Source of the DNA: Aeromicrobium endophyticum
GTDB taxonomy: Bacteria > Actinomycetota > Actinomycetes > Propionibacteriales > Nocardioidaceae
DNA: 64,000 nt
Assembly (NCBI RefSeq): GCF_003586285.1
Contig: NZ_QUBR01000002.1
Coordinates: 434,001-498,000 of the forward strand
Reading direction: 5' to 3'
Shown: positions 1 through 9,310 of the stretch, one piece after another
How the letters are laid out: each line of letters opens with the position of its first letter
How positions within the stretch are numbered: the stretch's first letter is position 1
Position numbers and translations under genes: made by a program
The notes under the pieces: model-generated
The model's database searches: none
The model's input: only the letters and a program-made list of their open reading frames with translations
What the model was told of the DNA's origin: nothing

Positions 1-987
1 GGCTGGTGCACCGAGCTGGCCGCCGAGCAGCGCGCGCGTCGCCGGGCGTGGCCGCAGCTCGAGGTCACCGACGGCTCGACCGCGGGTGCCGCACCGGTCC
101 GTCTGCCGCAGCAGGCGTTCAGGGCCATCCGCGCGGCGGAGGGATCGGTGCTCATCCAGGTGCCGCGCCGCGGCTACCGCGACGTCCTCGCGTGCCAGAC
201 GTGTCGCGAGCCGGCGCGCTGCGCCGAGTGCCAAGGCCCGTTGGGGCAGCCGTCGGCGTCGGCGCCGGTCGCGTGCCGGTGGTGCGGGCGCGAGGCGTCG
301 CCGTGGGAGTGCCCGCACTGCCACGGCACGTCGCTGCGGTCTCCGGTGGTCGGGGCCCTGCGGACGGCCGAGGAGTTCGCTCGCGCCTTCCCCGACCGCG
401 AGGTCGTCACGTCGGGCGGCTCGTCGGTGCTCGACGACCTGCCGGCCGGGCGTCGCATCGTGCTGTCGACGCCCGGCGCCGAGCCGCACGTCGAGGGAGG
501 CTACGACGCCGTGATCCTGCTCGACACGTGGTTGATGCTGGGCCGCGAGGACGTCCGGGTCGACGAGGAGTCGCACCGGCGCTGGTTCAACGCGCTCGCC
601 CTCGCCCGGCCGGGTGGCCGCGCCGTCGCGATCGGCGACCCACAGACGCTCCAGGCGCTGGTCCGGGCCGATCCGGCCGGCTTCGCAGCCCGCGAGCTCG
701 CGAGTCGCACCGAGACGCACCTGCCGCCCGCCGCGCGACTCGTGACGGTCGACGGCCCCGACGACGTCCTCACCGATCTGGCCCGGCGCACGTGGACGCC
801 CCACACCGAGGTGCTGGGGCCCGTGCCGGTCGACCAACGCTCACCCGACGCCGGCGAGCGCCTGATCCTGCGCACACCACGTCGCGAGGGAGCGACGCTC
901 GCGGCCCAGCTCGCGGCCGTGGCGGCCGAGCGCAGCGCTGCGAAGCTGCCGGGCCTACGCATCCAGGTCGACCCGCCGACGTTCTAG
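1..987 (+). CDS. priA: PriA primosomal protein N', C-terminal part (5' end outside window)
   Basis: The frame is open from base 1 to the TAG at 985-987 (328 residues), so the gene starts upstream. The visible part has four Cys pairs of the PriA zinc-binding region (ACQTC, ARCAEC, ACRWC, WECPHC at about residues 63-110), followed by a C-terminal domain. PriA acts in replication restart. Actinobacterial PriA proteins often have degenerate helicase motifs and are annotated as probable; the N-terminal ATPase motifs are not visible here, so activity cannot be judged. It lies directly upstream of fmt, the usual actinobacterial arrangement. Confidence 0.9.
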   Translation, partial: GWCTELAAEQRARRRAWPQLEVTDGSTAGAAPVRLPQQAFRAIRAAEGSVLIQVPRRGYRDVLACQTCREPARCAECQGPLGQPSASAPVACRWCGREASPWECPHCHGTSLRSPVVGALRTAEEFARAFPDREVVTSGGSSVLDDLPAGRRIVLSTPGAEPHVEGGYDAVILLDTWLMLGREDVRVDEESHRRWFNALALARPGGRAVAIGDPQTLQALVRADPAGFAARELASRTETHLPPAARLVTVDGPDDVLTDLARRTWTPHTEVLGPVPVDQRSPDAGERLILRTPRREGATLAAQLAAVAAERSAAKLPGLRIQVDPPTF

Positions 988-1004
988 CCCCGCGCCCTCG
1001 TGGG

Positions 1005-1055
1005 GCGGTGCGTTGGCGTCCACTGAGCCGGCCGCGGTGGACGCTGGCGCACCGC
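1005..1055. terminator. Long hairpin in the priA-fmt gap, no U-tract
   Basis: Arms 1005-1023 and 1037-1055 pair over 19 positions: 16 Watson-Crick pairs and three consecutive G-U wobbles, with a 13-nt loop. It starts 17 nt after the priA stop codon and ends before the fmt -10 box. No T-run follows, so it would be a U-less terminator or a structured processing site. Confidence 0.6.
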
Positions 1056-1070
1056 TCACGGGCTGCGGCC

Positions 1071-1076
1071 TAGACT
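1071..1076 (+). promoter_or_regulatory. -10 box for leaderless fmt
   Basis: TAGACT lies 6 nt before the GTG start at 1083, which places the transcript start at or next to the start codon. No convincing -35 box is seen. Confidence 0.55.
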
Positions 1077-1082
1077 CGCGGG

Positions 1083-2033
1083 GTGAGAATCGTCTTCGCA
1101 GGAACCCCCGAGACGGCGCTCCCGTCCCTCGAGGCGCTCGTGGCCAGCCGCCACGACGTCGTGGCCGTCGTGACCAGGCCCGACGCGCCGGCCGGTCGTG
1201 GACGCGCCGTGACGCCGTCGCCGGTCGCGCTGGCCGCCGAGGCCCACGGCATCGAGGTGCTCAAGCCCGCCAAGCCGTCCGATGCCGACTTCATGGCCCG
1301 CCTGCGCGAGCTGGCGCCCGACTGCGTCCCGATCGTGGCGTACGGCGCCCTGATCCGGCGTGAGGCCCTCGACATCCCGCCGTTCGGCTGGATCAACCTG
1401 CACTTCTCGGTGCTGCCGTCATGGCGCGGCGCAGCCCCCGTGCAGCGAGCCATCATGGCCGGCGACGAGGTCACGGGCGCGACGGTCTTCAGCCTGGTCG
1501 AGGAGCTCGACGCCGGGCCCGTGCTCGGCACCATCACCGAGCTGATCCGCGACGACGACACCACCGCCGACCTGCTCGCGCGGCTCGCCGACTGGGGCAG
1601 CAAGCTGCTCGTCGATGTCGTCGACCACATCGAGGACGGCGACATCGCCGCGGTGCCGCAGCCCGACGACAACATCTCCTTCGCACCCAAGCTGTCGACC
1701 GACGAGGCCCGCATCGACTGGAACCGCCCGGCGTTCGCGATCGACCGGCACATCCGCGGATGCACCCCGGCCCCTGGCGCCTGGACGACGCTGGGGGGCG
1801 AGCGGGTCAAGATCGGCCCCGCGTCGATCGCCGCCGAGAGCACCCTCGAGCCCGGGCACATCGATGCCGGCAAGCGCGAGGTGCGGGTCGGCACGTCCAC
1901 GACCGACCTGGTGCTCGGTGACGTCCAGGCCGTGGGCAAGAAGCGCATGGCCGCCGCCGACTGGGGCCGCGGCACGTCGCTCGACGGGGCCTCTTTCGAC
2001 GCTGCGGCGCCGACGGAGGGGACCGTCGCGTGA
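1083..2033 (+). CDS. fmt: Methionyl-tRNA formyltransferase
   Basis: The 316-residue protein formylates initiator Met-tRNA using 10-formyl-tetrahydrofolate in the cytosol. The N-terminal formyltransferase domain carries the signature INLHFSVLPSWRGAAP with the catalytic pair N105 and H107, and the third catalytic residue D143 in ELDAGPV. The C-terminal OB-like tRNA-binding domain follows (about 205-316). Length is normal for the family (about 310). The GTG start at 1083 is chosen because it opens with the conserved MRIVFAGTPE and sits just behind a -10 box. The stop overlaps the rsmB start (GTGA), so the two are probably translationally coupled. Confidence 0.97.
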   Translation: MRIVFAGTPETALPSLEALVASRHDVVAVVTRPDAPAGRGRAVTPSPVALAAEAHGIEVLKPAKPSDADFMARLRELAPDCVPIVAYGALIRREALDIPPFGWINLHFSVLPSWRGAAPVQRAIMAGDEVTGATVFSLVEELDAGPVLGTITELIRDDDTTADLLARLADWGSKLLVDVVDHIEDGDIAAVPQPDDNISFAPKLSTDEARIDWNRPAFAIDRHIRGCTPAPGAWTTLGGERVKIGPASIAAESTLEPGHIDAGKREVRVGTSTTDLVLGDVQAVGKKRMAAADWGRGTSLDGASFDAAAPTEGTVA

Positions 2034-3313
2034 CCGATCCGGTGCGGTCCGTCGCCTTCCACGCCCTGCGTGCGGTCAGCCACGACGACGCCTACGTCAA
2101 CCTCGTCCTGCCCGCGATGCTCGACGAGCACCACATCGAGGGACGCGACGCGGCCTTCGCCACCGAGCTGGTGCACGGCACGCTGCGCCGACGGGGCACC
2201 TACGACGCGATCATCGACCACGTCGCCAGCAAGGGCATCGGGTCGATCGACGCCCCCGTGCTCGACGCGCTGCGGCTCGGCGCCCACCAGCTGCTGAGCA
2301 TGCGCGTCCCAGCGCACGCCGCGGTCTCGACCACCGTCGACGTCGTGCGCCGCGAGATCGGGCACAAGCCGGTCCACTTCGCCAACGCGCTGCTGCGCAA
2401 GATCGGCCAGAAGGACCTCGACGGCTGGATCACCATCGTCACCGAGGGCCTCGACGGCCATGCGGCGCGCGCCGTCCGCACGTCGCACCCGCTCTGGATC
2501 GTCGAGGCCCTGCACCAGGCCCTCGGCGGTCACGGCGCACAGATCGACAAGCTGCTCGCTGCCGACAACGTCCCGCCGCGCGTGACGCTGGTGGCCCGCC
2601 CCGGTCTCAGCACGCCCGAGAGCCTTCCGGGCACCCCGGGCAAGCTGTCGCCGTACGCCCGCATCCTCGACGAGGGCGGCGACCCCGGGGCGCTCGCCGA
2701 GGTGCGCGACGGCCGCGCCGGCGTGCAGGACGAGGGCTCGCAGCTGGTCGCGATCGCGCTGGCCGAGGCCGACCTCGACGGCGCGGACGCCCGATGGCTC
2801 GACCTCTGCGCGGGTCCCGGCGGCAAGGCGGCCCTGCTGGGCGCCCTGGCGGCCGAGCGCGGCGCCCACCTGACGGCCAACGAGGTGCAGGAGCACCGCG
2901 CCGAGCTGGTGCGTCACGGCGTGCGCCGGCTGAGCAACGTCGACGTGACGGTGCACGACGGTCGAGAGGGTCCTTGGGAGGCCGGCACGTTCGACCGCGT
3001 GCTGGTCGACGCTCCGTGCACGGGCCTCGGCGCGCTGCGCCGCCGCCCCGAGTCGCGGTGGCGCCGCACACCTGCCGACCTCGACGGGCTCGTGCCGCTG
3101 CAGGAGGCGCTGCTCACGCGGGCGCTCGAGCTGGTCCGGCCCGGGGGAGTCGTGGCCTATGCCACGTGCTCGCCCCACGTGCGCGAGACCACCGGCGTCG
3201 TCGACGCCGTGACATCGGCGCGCGACGACGTCGAGGTCGTGTCGACGCAGCAGTGGTGGCCGCACATCGACGGCACCGACGCCATGTTCTGCGCGCTGAT
3301 GCGGCGTCGCTAG
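2030..3313 (+). CDS. rsmB: 16S rRNA (cytosine-5) methyltransferase RsmB/Fmu
   Basis: This 427-residue protein is expected to methylate a 16S rRNA cytosine (C967 in E. coli numbering) with SAM. An N-terminal NusB-like RNA-binding domain covers about 1-130. The catalytic domain has the SAM motif DLCAGPGGK (258-266), motif IV DAPCTG with a conserved Cys at 330, and motif VI ATCSPH with the nucleophile Cys at 380. The GTG start overlaps the fmt stop by 4 nt. The TAG stop doubles as the start of the rpe -10 box. Confidence 0.95.
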   Translation: MTDPVRSVAFHALRAVSHDDAYVNLVLPAMLDEHHIEGRDAAFATELVHGTLRRRGTYDAIIDHVASKGIGSIDAPVLDALRLGAHQLLSMRVPAHAAVSTTVDVVRREIGHKPVHFANALLRKIGQKDLDGWITIVTEGLDGHAARAVRTSHPLWIVEALHQALGGHGAQIDKLLAADNVPPRVTLVARPGLSTPESLPGTPGKLSPYARILDEGGDPGALAEVRDGRAGVQDEGSQLVAIALAEADLDGADARWLDLCAGPGGKAALLGALAAERGAHLTANEVQEHRAELVRHGVRRLSNVDVTVHDGREGPWEAGTFDRVLVDAPCTGLGALRRRPESRWRRTPADLDGLVPLQEALLTRALELVRPGGVVAYATCSPHVRETTGVVDAVTSARDDVEVVSTQQWWPHIDGTDAMFCALMRRR

Positions 3314-3316
3314 GCT
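3311..3316 (+). promoter_or_regulatory. -10 box for leaderless rpe
   Basis: TAGGCT overlaps the rsmB stop codon and lies 7 nt before the rpe ATG. No Shine-Dalgarno sequence precedes the ATG, as expected for a leaderless mRNA. Confidence 0.5.
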
Positions 3317-3323
3317 CCCCTCC

Positions 3324-4010
3324 ATGGGCATCCAGATCACGCCGAGCATGCTGGCCAGCGACTTCGCCAACCTCGAGGCCGAGGCGGCCCGCATCAGCGG
3401 TGCCGACTGGCTCCACATGGACGTCATGGACAACCACTTCGTGCCCAACCTGACGCTGGGCGCGCCGGTGATCGAGGCGCTGGCCAAGGTCGCCAGCCAG
3501 CCGATCGACGCCCACCTGATGATCGAGGACCCCGACCGCTGGGCACCGGCCTACGTCGAGGCCGGCGCGAGCAGCGTCACCTTCCACGTCGAGGCCGCCG
3601 CGGCGCCGGTCAGGCTGGCCCGCGAGATCAGGGCGAAGGGCGCGCGCGCCTCGATGGCCCTCAAGCCCGCCACCCCCATCGAGCCGTACGCCGACATGCT
3701 GCCCGAGCTCGACATGGTGCTGATCATGACCGTCGAGCCCGGCTTCGGAGGTCAGAAGTTCCTCGACCTGTGCCTGCCGAAGATCCGACGCACCCGCGAG
3801 CTCATCAAGAGGCATGGCGGCGACATCTGGCTGCAGGTCGACGGCGGTGTCTCCGTCGAGACGATCGAGCGCTGCGCCGATGCCGGTGCCGACGTCTTCG
3901 TCGCCGGATCGGCCGTCTTCGGTGCCGACGACCCCGACGACATGGTGAGCCGGCTGCGGGCCCTGGGCGCGAGCGCGCAGGGCTCACATGCCGGACGTCA
4001 CGTCCACTGA
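3324..4010 (+). CDS. rpe: Ribulose-phosphate 3-epimerase
   Basis: The 228-residue TIM-barrel enzyme interconverts ribulose 5-phosphate and xylulose 5-phosphate in the pentose phosphate pathway, which also supplies the ribulose 5-phosphate used by RibBA downstream. Visible signatures are [10 protein letters not shown] at the N-terminus, the metal and catalytic residues in LHMDVMD (H31, D33), DAHLM (H64), the phosphate loop GFGGQKF, and the late VDGGV aspartate. The last 15 residues ([13 protein letters not shown]) are an unusual His/Gly-rich tail beyond the fold. The FMN riboswitch starts about 45 nt downstream, so rib gene control is separate. Confidence 0.96.
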   Translation: MGIQITPSMLASDFANLEAEAARISGADWLHMDVMDNHFVPNLTLGAPVIEALAKVASQPIDAHLMIEDPDRWAPAYVEAGASSVTFHVEAAAAPVRLAREIRAKGARASMALKPATPIEPYADMLPELDMVLIMTVEPGFGGQKFLDLCLPKIRRTRELIKRHGGDIWLQVDGGVSVETIERCADAGADVFVAGSAVFGADDPDDMVSRLRALGASAQGSHAGRHVH

Positions 4011-4053
4011 CTGGATCGACCGCGCTAGAGTTCTCGTGAGCAGAAGCTTGCTC

Positions 4054-4185
4054 GCATGCTCCGGGGTCGGTGAAATTCCGAGCCGGCGGTCACAGTCCGC
4101 GACCCGCGGTCCCACTTCGGTGGGGCGCGGTTGAGCCGGTGGAACTCCGGCACCGACGGTTAAAGTCCGGATAGGAGGAGCGTGC
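4054..4185 (+). ncRNA. FMN riboswitch aptamer (RFN element)
   Basis: The conserved RFN segments occur in order: GGGTCGGTGAAATTCCGA, CCGGCGGT, AGTCCGCGA, GGTGGAACTCCGG, ACCGACGGTTAAAGTCCGGAT and GGAGGAGC. The closing helix P1 is 9 bp (4054-4062 with 4177-4185, one G-U). It precedes the complete riboflavin operon, so it should turn off rib expression when FMN is abundant. Confidence 0.95.
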
Positions 4186-4230
4186 GTCGTGGCGCCGGGC
4201 GCCGCGACGCTGGTGGTCGTGCTGACCACC
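4185..4230 (+). promoter_or_regulatory. Expression platform hairpins of the FMN riboswitch
   Basis: Two hairpins follow P1 directly. One has 10-bp arms (4185-4194 with 4200-4209, loop CCGGG, one wobble); the other has 7-bp arms (GGTGGTC 4212-4218 with GACCACC 4224-4230). Neither has a U-tract. The segment GTGGTC (4213-4218) can also pair with GACCAC at 4268-4273, between the GGAGG at 4264-4268 and the ribD ATG. This suggests translational control; the pairing model is inference. Confidence 0.45.
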
Positions 4231-4273
4231 GTCCCCGGGACACGTGAGCGCACACCACGACCCGGAGGACCAC

Positions 4274-5311
4274 ATGGCATCAGACGTCGAAGTCGCGGCG
4301 ATGCGGCGGGCGCTCGACGCCGCCGGAGCCACCGACAGGACGCTGCCCAACCCCCGGGTCGGCTGCGTGCTGCTGGCGGGCGACGGCTCCGAGATCGCTG
4401 TCGGCGCGCACCACGGTGCCGGCACCCCGCACGCCGAGGTCGAGGCGCTGACGCAGGCCGGCGAGCGCGCCCGCGGTGCGACGGCGGTCGTTACGCTCGA
4501 GCCGTGCAACCACACCGGACGCACCGGGCCCTGCGCCCAGGCGCTGATCGACGCGGGCGTGGCCCGGGTCGTGTTCGCGCAGATCGATCCCGACCGCACG
4601 GCGTCCGGCGGGGCGTCGACGCTGCGGGCCGCGGGCATCGACGTCGAGGCGGGCGTGATGGCCGAGGAGGCCACCGACCTCAACGTCGAGTGGACGTTCG
4701 CCGTCACCGCCGGACGTCCGTTCGTCACGTGGAAGTACGCCGCCACCCTCGACGGCCTGAGCGCGGCCCCCGATGGCACCAGCAAGTGGATCACCAGCGA
4801 GCAGGCGCGCCGCGACGTGCAGACCTTCCGTGCCGAGGCCGATGCCATCGTGGCCGGCACTGGCGCGGTGCTGGCCGACGACCCGCGGCTGACCGTGCGC
4901 GACGAGCGCGACATGCCCGTACCGTTCGACCGCCAGCCGCTGCGCGTCGTGGTGGGCGAGACGACGATCCCCAACTACTTCCGCGTGTTCGACCGCGTCG
5001 CGCCGACGCTGATGATCCAGTCGCGCGATCCCGCCACGGTCCTGGCCAAGCTGGTCGACAACGGCATCCGGCACATCTGGCTCGAGGGCGGGCCGCGGCT
5101 GGCGGGCGCGTTCTGGAACGCCGGCGTGATCGATCGCATCATCGGCTACATGGCACCGGCGATGCTCGGCTCGGGGCGCGCCGCGCTCGAGGGCGAGGCG
5201 ACCACGCTGGCCGACCTGCGCCCGATCGTCATCGAGGACCTCACGATGATCGGCCCCGACATCCGCATCATCGGCACCCCAGGGCGCATGCAACGAGAGG
5301 ACTTCGACTGA
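4274..5311 (+). CDS. ribD: Bifunctional diaminohydroxyphosphoribosylaminopyrimidine deaminase / reductase
   Basis: RibD performs the second and third steps of riboflavin synthesis after GTP cyclohydrolase II. The N-terminal deaminase domain has the zinc site HAE (53-55), PC (C78) and GPC (C87). The C-terminal NADPH-dependent reductase domain (about 145-345) includes [16 protein letters not shown]. The ATG at 4274 is chosen because GGAGG lies 5 nt upstream; a GTG at 4244 would add 10 residues but has no good ribosome binding site. The length of 345 aa is usual. The stop overlaps ribE by one base (TGATG). Confidence 0.95.
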   Translation: MASDVEVAAMRRALDAAGATDRTLPNPRVGCVLLAGDGSEIAVGAHHGAGTPHAEVEALTQAGERARGATAVVTLEPCNHTGRTGPCAQALIDAGVARVVFAQIDPDRTASGGASTLRAAGIDVEAGVMAEEATDLNVEWTFAVTAGRPFVTWKYAATLDGLSAAPDGTSKWITSEQARRDVQTFRAEADAIVAGTGAVLADDPRLTVRDERDMPVPFDRQPLRVVVGETTIPNYFRVFDRVAPTLMIQSRDPATVLAKLVDNGIRHIWLEGGPRLAGAFWNAGVIDRIIGYMAPAMLGSGRAALEGEATTLADLRPIVIEDLTMIGPDIRIIGTPGRMQREDFD

Positions 5312-5949
5312 TGTTCACCGGACTCGTGGAGGAGAAGGGCACCGTCACCGCGGTCGAGCAGCTCGGCGACTCGGTACGACTGACGATCCGCGGCCCCGTC
5401 GTGACGTCGGACGCCGGGCACGGCGACTCGATCTCGGTCAACGGCTGCTGCCTGACGGTCATGACGCAGGACGGCGACACGTTCGGTGCCGACGTCATGC
5501 AGGAGTCGCTCGACAAGACCTCGCTGGGCGACCTCGCGGTCGGCTCGGAGGTCAACCTCGAGCGGGCCACGCAGGCCGGCGCCCGCCTCGGCGGGCACAT
5601 CGTCCAGGGGCACGTCGACGGCACGGGACGCATCCTGGACCGCACACCCAGCGAGCACTGGGAGGTCGTCCGGGTGTCGGTGCCGTCCGACCTCGCCCGG
5701 TACCTCGTCGACAAGGGATCCGTCACGGTCGACGGCACGTCGCTGACGGTCGTCCAGGTCGTCGACGACGGCCCCGACGGCGCCTGGTTCTCGGTCTCGC
5801 TGATCCCGACCACCCTCGCCGACACGACCCTCGGCACGAAGGGCCCGGGCGACCGGGTCAACCTCGAGGTCGACATCCTCGCCAAGTACGTCGAGCGCCT
5901 GCTGGGCGCCCGGACGGCGGACCCCACGATCGAAGGACAGCCCTCATGA
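5311..5949 (+). CDS. ribE: Riboflavin synthase alpha chain
   Basis: The 212-residue protein dismutates two 6,7-dimethyl-8-ribityllumazines to riboflavin. It shows the expected internal duplication: two lumazine-binding barrels, the first starting [10 protein letters not shown] with VNGCCLTV, the second with [12 protein letters not shown] and VDGTSLTV, and a C-terminal trimerisation helix. It overlaps ribD by 1 nt and ribBA by 4 nt (ATGA), so translation of the whole rib operon appears coupled. Confidence 0.95.
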   Translation: MFTGLVEEKGTVTAVEQLGDSVRLTIRGPVVTSDAGHGDSISVNGCCLTVMTQDGDTFGADVMQESLDKTSLGDLAVGSEVNLERATQAGARLGGHIVQGHVDGTGRILDRTPSEHWEVVRVSVPSDLARYLVDKGSVTVDGTSLTVVQVVDDGPDGAWFSVSLIPTTLADTTLGTKGPGDRVNLEVDILAKYVERLLGARTADPTIEGQPS

Positions 5950-7178
5950 CCGAGCACGACAGCGTCCGCCTCGACAGCATCGAGCGCGCCATCGCCGACT
6001 TCCGCGACGGCAAGGCCATCGTCGTCGTCGACGACGAGGACCGCGAGAACGAGGGCGACATCATCTTCGCGGCGAGCAAGGCGACTCCCGAGCTCATGGC
6101 CTTCCTGGTGCGCTACTCCAGCGGCCTGATCTGCGCGCCCATCACCGGTGAGATCCTCGACCGGCTGGCGATCCCGCTCATGACGCCGCACAACCGCGAG
6201 AAGATGCGCACCGCCTACACGGTCTCGATCGACGCGCGCGACGGCATCACGACCGGCATCTCGGCCACCGACCGCGCCCGCACCTGCCGGGTGCTGGCCG
6301 ACTCGGCCACCGAGCCGTTCGAGCTCAACCAGCCGGGCCACATCATCCCGCTGCGGGCCAAACCCGGGGGAGTGCTGGAGCGGGCCGGCCACACCGAGGC
6401 CGCGGTCGACTTCGCCCGTCTGGCCGGTCTGACGCCGGCCGGCGTGATCGGTGAGGTGCTCAACGACGACGGCACGCTGATGCGCGCGCCCGAGCTGCGG
6501 GCCTTCGCCGACGAGCACGGCATCGCGCTGGTCTCGATCGAGGACCTCCAGGTGTACCGCCGCCTGCACGAGTCGCAGGTCGAGCGGCTGGCCACGACGC
6601 GCCTGCCGACCGAGTTCGGCGAGTTCCAGGCGCACGGCTACCGCGACCGCATCGAGGGCTCGGAGCACATCGCCCTCGTGCACGGCGATCCCGGCACCGA
6701 GGACGTGCTCGTGCGCATCCACTCCGAGTGCCTGACCGGTGACGTGTTCGGCTCGCGCCGATGCGACTGCGGCCCGCAGCTCGAGCTGTCGATGACCGAG
6801 ATCACGCGGGCGGGCGCGGGCATCGTGGTCTACCTGCGCGGCCACGAGGGACGCGGCATCGGACTGCTGCACAAGCTGCAGGCCTACGCGCTGCAGGACT
6901 CCGGCAGCGACACGGTCGACGCCAACCTGCAGCTCGGCTTCGGCGAGGACGAGCGCGACTACGCCGCCGGCGCCCAGATCCTGCGCGATCTCGGCGTGAC
7001 GTCGGCGCGCCTGCTGACCAACAATCCCGACAAGACGACGGCGCTCGAGGCGTACGGCGTCAAGGTCAGCGAGCGTCTGCCGCTGGTCATCGCCCCCACG
7101 GAGGACAGCCTGCGCTACCTCCAGACCAAGGCCGAGCGGATGGGCCACGACCTTCCCGGACTCGAGGAGAACATCTGA
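5946..7178 (+). CDS. ribBA: Fused 3,4-dihydroxy-2-butanone-4-phosphate synthase / GTP cyclohydrolase II
   Basis: This 410-residue fusion supplies both riboflavin precursors, from ribulose 5-phosphate and from GTP. The N-terminal DHBP synthase domain (about 1-205) has the acidic loop [11 protein letters not shown] and [13 protein letters not shown]. The C-terminal cyclohydrolase domain (about 210-405) has the zinc cysteines in SECLTGD and RRCDCGPQL and the signature [10 protein letters not shown]. Both domains look intact, unlike some actinobacterial homologues with a decayed half. Confidence 0.96.
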   Translation: MTEHDSVRLDSIERAIADFRDGKAIVVVDDEDRENEGDIIFAASKATPELMAFLVRYSSGLICAPITGEILDRLAIPLMTPHNREKMRTAYTVSIDARDGITTGISATDRARTCRVLADSATEPFELNQPGHIIPLRAKPGGVLERAGHTEAAVDFARLAGLTPAGVIGEVLNDDGTLMRAPELRAFADEHGIALVSIEDLQVYRRLHESQVERLATTRLPTEFGEFQAHGYRDRIEGSEHIALVHGDPGTEDVLVRIHSECLTGDVFGSRRCDCGPQLELSMTEITRAGAGIVVYLRGHEGRGIGLLHKLQAYALQDSGSDTVDANLQLGFGEDERDYAAGAQILRDLGVTSARLLTNNPDKTTALEAYGVKVSERLPLVIAPTEDSLRYLQTKAERMGHDLPGLEENI

Positions 7179-7648
7179 TGTCAGGCAATGGAGCACCCAC
7201 GATCTTCGTCGACGGCGAGGGCGCGCGCGTCGCGATCGTCGCCTCGCGCTGGCACACCGAGGTGATGGACGGCCTCATCGCCGGTGCCCAGGCAGCCCTG
7301 GCCGAGGCCAAGGTCACCGACGTCACCGTCGCGCGGGCGCCGGGCTCGTTCGAGCTGCCGATCCTGTGCCAGGCTTACGCGCGTCAGGGCTTCGACGCCG
7401 TCATCGCGCTGGGCGTCATCATCCGCGGCGGCACGCCCCACTTCGAGTACGTCTCGGCCGCCGCGACCGACGGGCTCAGCCGCGTCGCGCTCGACACGGG
7501 CGTGCCGATCGGCTTCGGGTTGCTGACCACCGACGACGAGGCGCAGGCCCTCGACCGGGCCGGTCTGGCCGACAGTCGCGAGGACAAGGGACGCGAGGCG
7601 GTCGAGGCGGCACTGTCCACCTGGAACGTGCTGCGCACCCTCGGCTGA
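7178..7648 (+). CDS. ribH: 6,7-dimethyl-8-ribityllumazine synthase
   Basis: Lumazine synthase condenses the two riboflavin precursors and typically forms pentamers or icosahedral capsids. The 156-residue protein has the substrate motif APGSFELP, the catalytic His in [14 protein letters not shown], and the phosphate-binding region [15 protein letters not shown]. The ATG overlaps the ribBA stop by one base. It is the last gene of the riboswitch-controlled operon; a new -10 box for hisE begins 9 nt after its stop. Confidence 0.95.
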   Translation: MSGNGAPTIFVDGEGARVAIVASRWHTEVMDGLIAGAQAALAEAKVTDVTVARAPGSFELPILCQAYARQGFDAVIALGVIIRGGTPHFEYVSAAATDGLSRVALDTGVPIGFGLLTTDDEAQALDRAGLADSREDKGREAVEAALSTWNVLRTLG

Positions 7649-7656
7649 CGCACCGA

Positions 7657-7662
7657 TAGACT
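7657..7662 (+). promoter_or_regulatory. -10 box for leaderless hisE
   Basis: TAGACT lies 8 nt before the hisE ATG at 7671 and 9 nt after the ribH stop. This separates the his pair from the rib operon. Confidence 0.55.
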
Positions 7663-7670
7663 CATCTGCG

Positions 7671-7934
7671 ATGAAGACCTTCGACGACCTCTTCGCCGAG
7701 CTGGCCGACAAGGCAGCCCGTCGCCCCGAGGGCTCGCGCACCGTCGCCGAGCTCGATGCCGGCGTCCACTCGATCGGCAAGAAGCTCGTCGAGGAGGCCG
7801 CCGAGTCGTGGATGGCTGCCGAGCACGAGGGCCCCGAGCGCACGGCCGAAGAGATCAGCCAGCTGCTGTACCACGCGCAGGTCATGATGATCGCCTCCGG
7901 GCTGAGCCTCGACGACGTCTACGCGCATCTGTGA
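7671..7934 (+). CDS. hisE: Phosphoribosyl-ATP pyrophosphohydrolase
   Basis: HisE hydrolyses PR-ATP to PR-AMP, the second step of histidine synthesis. The 87-residue all-helical protein has the MazG-like metal site LVEEAAES (about 42-49) and a later acidic motif EEISQLL. The length is normal for stand-alone HisE. It pairs with hisG, the first enzyme of the pathway, as in many actinobacteria; the remaining his genes are not in the window. Confidence 0.95.
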   Translation: MKTFDDLFAELADKAARRPEGSRTVAELDAGVHSIGKKLVEEAAESWMAAEHEGPERTAEEISQLLYHAQVMMIASGLSLDDVYAHL

Positions 7935-7940
7935 CGGACC

Positions 7941-8006
7941 GGCACGGCTGCCCAGCTGACGCTCGTCCGTGCCCTCGCCCGTCCCCGTGAGGAGCCTTGC
8001 GGCTCC
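7941..8006 (+). promoter_or_regulatory. Hairpins in the hisE-hisG gap
   Basis: The 103-bp gap contains GGCACGG (7941-7947) complementary to CCGTGCC (7967-7973), with an overlapping alternative ACGGAC (7934-7939) to GTCCGT (7965-7970). A perfect 6-bp hairpin GGAGCC-TTGC-GGCTCC lies at 7991-8006. The overlapping pairings could form a switch, but no effector is evident. Confidence 0.35.
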
Positions 8007-8037
8007 GACCAGCCAGATCCTGCGAAAGAGACACCCC

Positions 8038-8883
8038 ATGCTCAAGATCGCCGTCCCCAACAAGGGCGCCCTCTCCGAGGCCGCGGCCCTGATGCTGACC
8101 GAGGCCGGCTACCGGCAGCGGCGCAACTCCAAGGACCTCGTCACCCTCGACCCCGACAACGACGTCGAGTTCTTCTACCTGCGACCGCGTGACATCGCGA
8201 TCTACGTGGGGGAGGGGACGCTCGACGTCGGCATCACGGGTCGTGACCTGCTGCTCGACTCCGGCGCCCACGCCGCCGAGAACATGACCCTCGGCTTCGG
8301 TGCGTCGACGTTCCGCTTCGCCGGCCCGGTCGGCGCGCTCACGAGCGTCGACGACCTCGCGGGGCTGCGCATCGCGACGTCGTACGAGGGCATCGTCGGC
8401 ACCTACCTGGCCGAGCGGGGCATCAGCGCCGACGTCGTCCGCCTTGACGGTGCGGTCGAGTCGTCGATCCGCCTGGGCGTGGCCGATGCCATCGCCGACG
8501 TCGTCGAGACCGGCAGCACGCTGCGCCAGGCCGACCTCGAGGTGTTCGGCGACCCGATCCTGTCGTCCGAGGCGGTGCTGATCACACGTCGCGACGCGCC
8601 GGAACCGGAGGGCTTCGAGGTGTTCAAGCGGCGGCTCGACAGCGTCATCGTCGCCCGCACCTACGTGATGATGGACTACGACATCACGGTCGGCCAGGTC
8701 GACAAGGCCGTCGAGCTGACGCCCGGCATCGAGTCGCCGACCGTCTCGCCCCTGCACCGTGAGGGATGGGTCGCGGTGCGGTCGATGGTGCCGCGCGACA
8801 CGGCCCAGAGGGTCATGGACGACCTGTACGGGCTCGGCGCCCGCGGCATCCTCGTCACCGACATCCTCGCGTGCCGGATCTGA
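8038..8883 (+). CDS. hisG: ATP phosphoribosyltransferase, long form
   Basis: HisG catalyses the committed step of histidine synthesis. The 281-residue protein is the long, HisZ-independent form, with the N-terminal start [10 protein letters not shown], the PRPP-binding region [15 protein letters not shown], and a C-terminal ACT-like domain (about 210-281) expected to bind histidine for feedback inhibition. The ATG at 8038 is preceded by AAAGAG. Three bases after its stop is a short gap leading to the PH-domain gene. Confidence 0.95.
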   Translation: MLKIAVPNKGALSEAAALMLTEAGYRQRRNSKDLVTLDPDNDVEFFYLRPRDIAIYVGEGTLDVGITGRDLLLDSGAHAAENMTLGFGASTFRFAGPVGALTSVDDLAGLRIATSYEGIVGTYLAERGISADVVRLDGAVESSIRLGVADAIADVVETGSTLRQADLEVFGDPILSSEAVLITRRDAPEPEGFEVFKRRLDSVIVARTYVMMDYDITVGQVDKAVELTPGIESPTVSPLHREGWVAVRSMVPRDTAQRVMDDLYGLGARGILVTDILACRI

Positions 8884-8890
8884 CGTCGAC

Positions 8891-9310
8891 ATGTCGGACC
8901 TGAGGACCTTCCGTCCCGGAGGCGCACGCATCGTCGCCTACGCCGTCGCGGTCATCATGCTCGTGCTCACGGCGGTCATCGCCTTCGCGCTGCCCGACGA
9001 GATCTACTTCACGACGGCCGAGACCATCACGCTGTGGATCATCATCGGGGCGGTGCTGGTGCTGCTGCACGGCATCGGACGCAGCGTCGTCGTCGCGGGC
9101 GAGGAGGGTGTCGAGGTCGTCAACGGGTACCGCCGGCACGACGTCTCGTGGCACGAGATCAAGGGCTTCGCGATGAACGAGGGCGCTCCGTGGCCGACGC
9201 TCGTCACCACCGACGACGACCGCGTCATGCTGTTCGCCATCCAGGGCAGCGACGGAGGAAAGTACGCCCGCGAGGCCGTGGCCTACCTGCGCGCGCGGGT
9301 GCCGCGATGA
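8891..9310 (+). CDS. PH-domain membrane protein
   Basis: The 139-residue protein has two predicted membrane helices (about 15-35 and 48-65) followed by a small bacterial PH-like domain (about 68-139, with EGVEVVNGYRRHDVSWHEIKGF). The family is common next to hisG and an SseB-like gene in actinobacteria; its function is not established. The stop overlaps the next start by 4 nt (ATGA). Confidence 0.8.
   Translation: MSDLRTFRPGGARIVAYAVAVIMLVLTAVIAFALPDEIYFTTAETITLWIIIGAVLVLLHGIGRSVVVAGEEGVEVVNGYRRHDVSWHEIKGFAMNEGAPWPTLVTTDDDRVMLFAIQGSDGGKYAREAVAYLRARVPR

Noticed and set aside
1070-3487. 805-codon open frame on the minus strand across fmt, rsmB and rpe
   Set aside because: It is antisense to three clear genes, has no domain and reflects high third-position GC.
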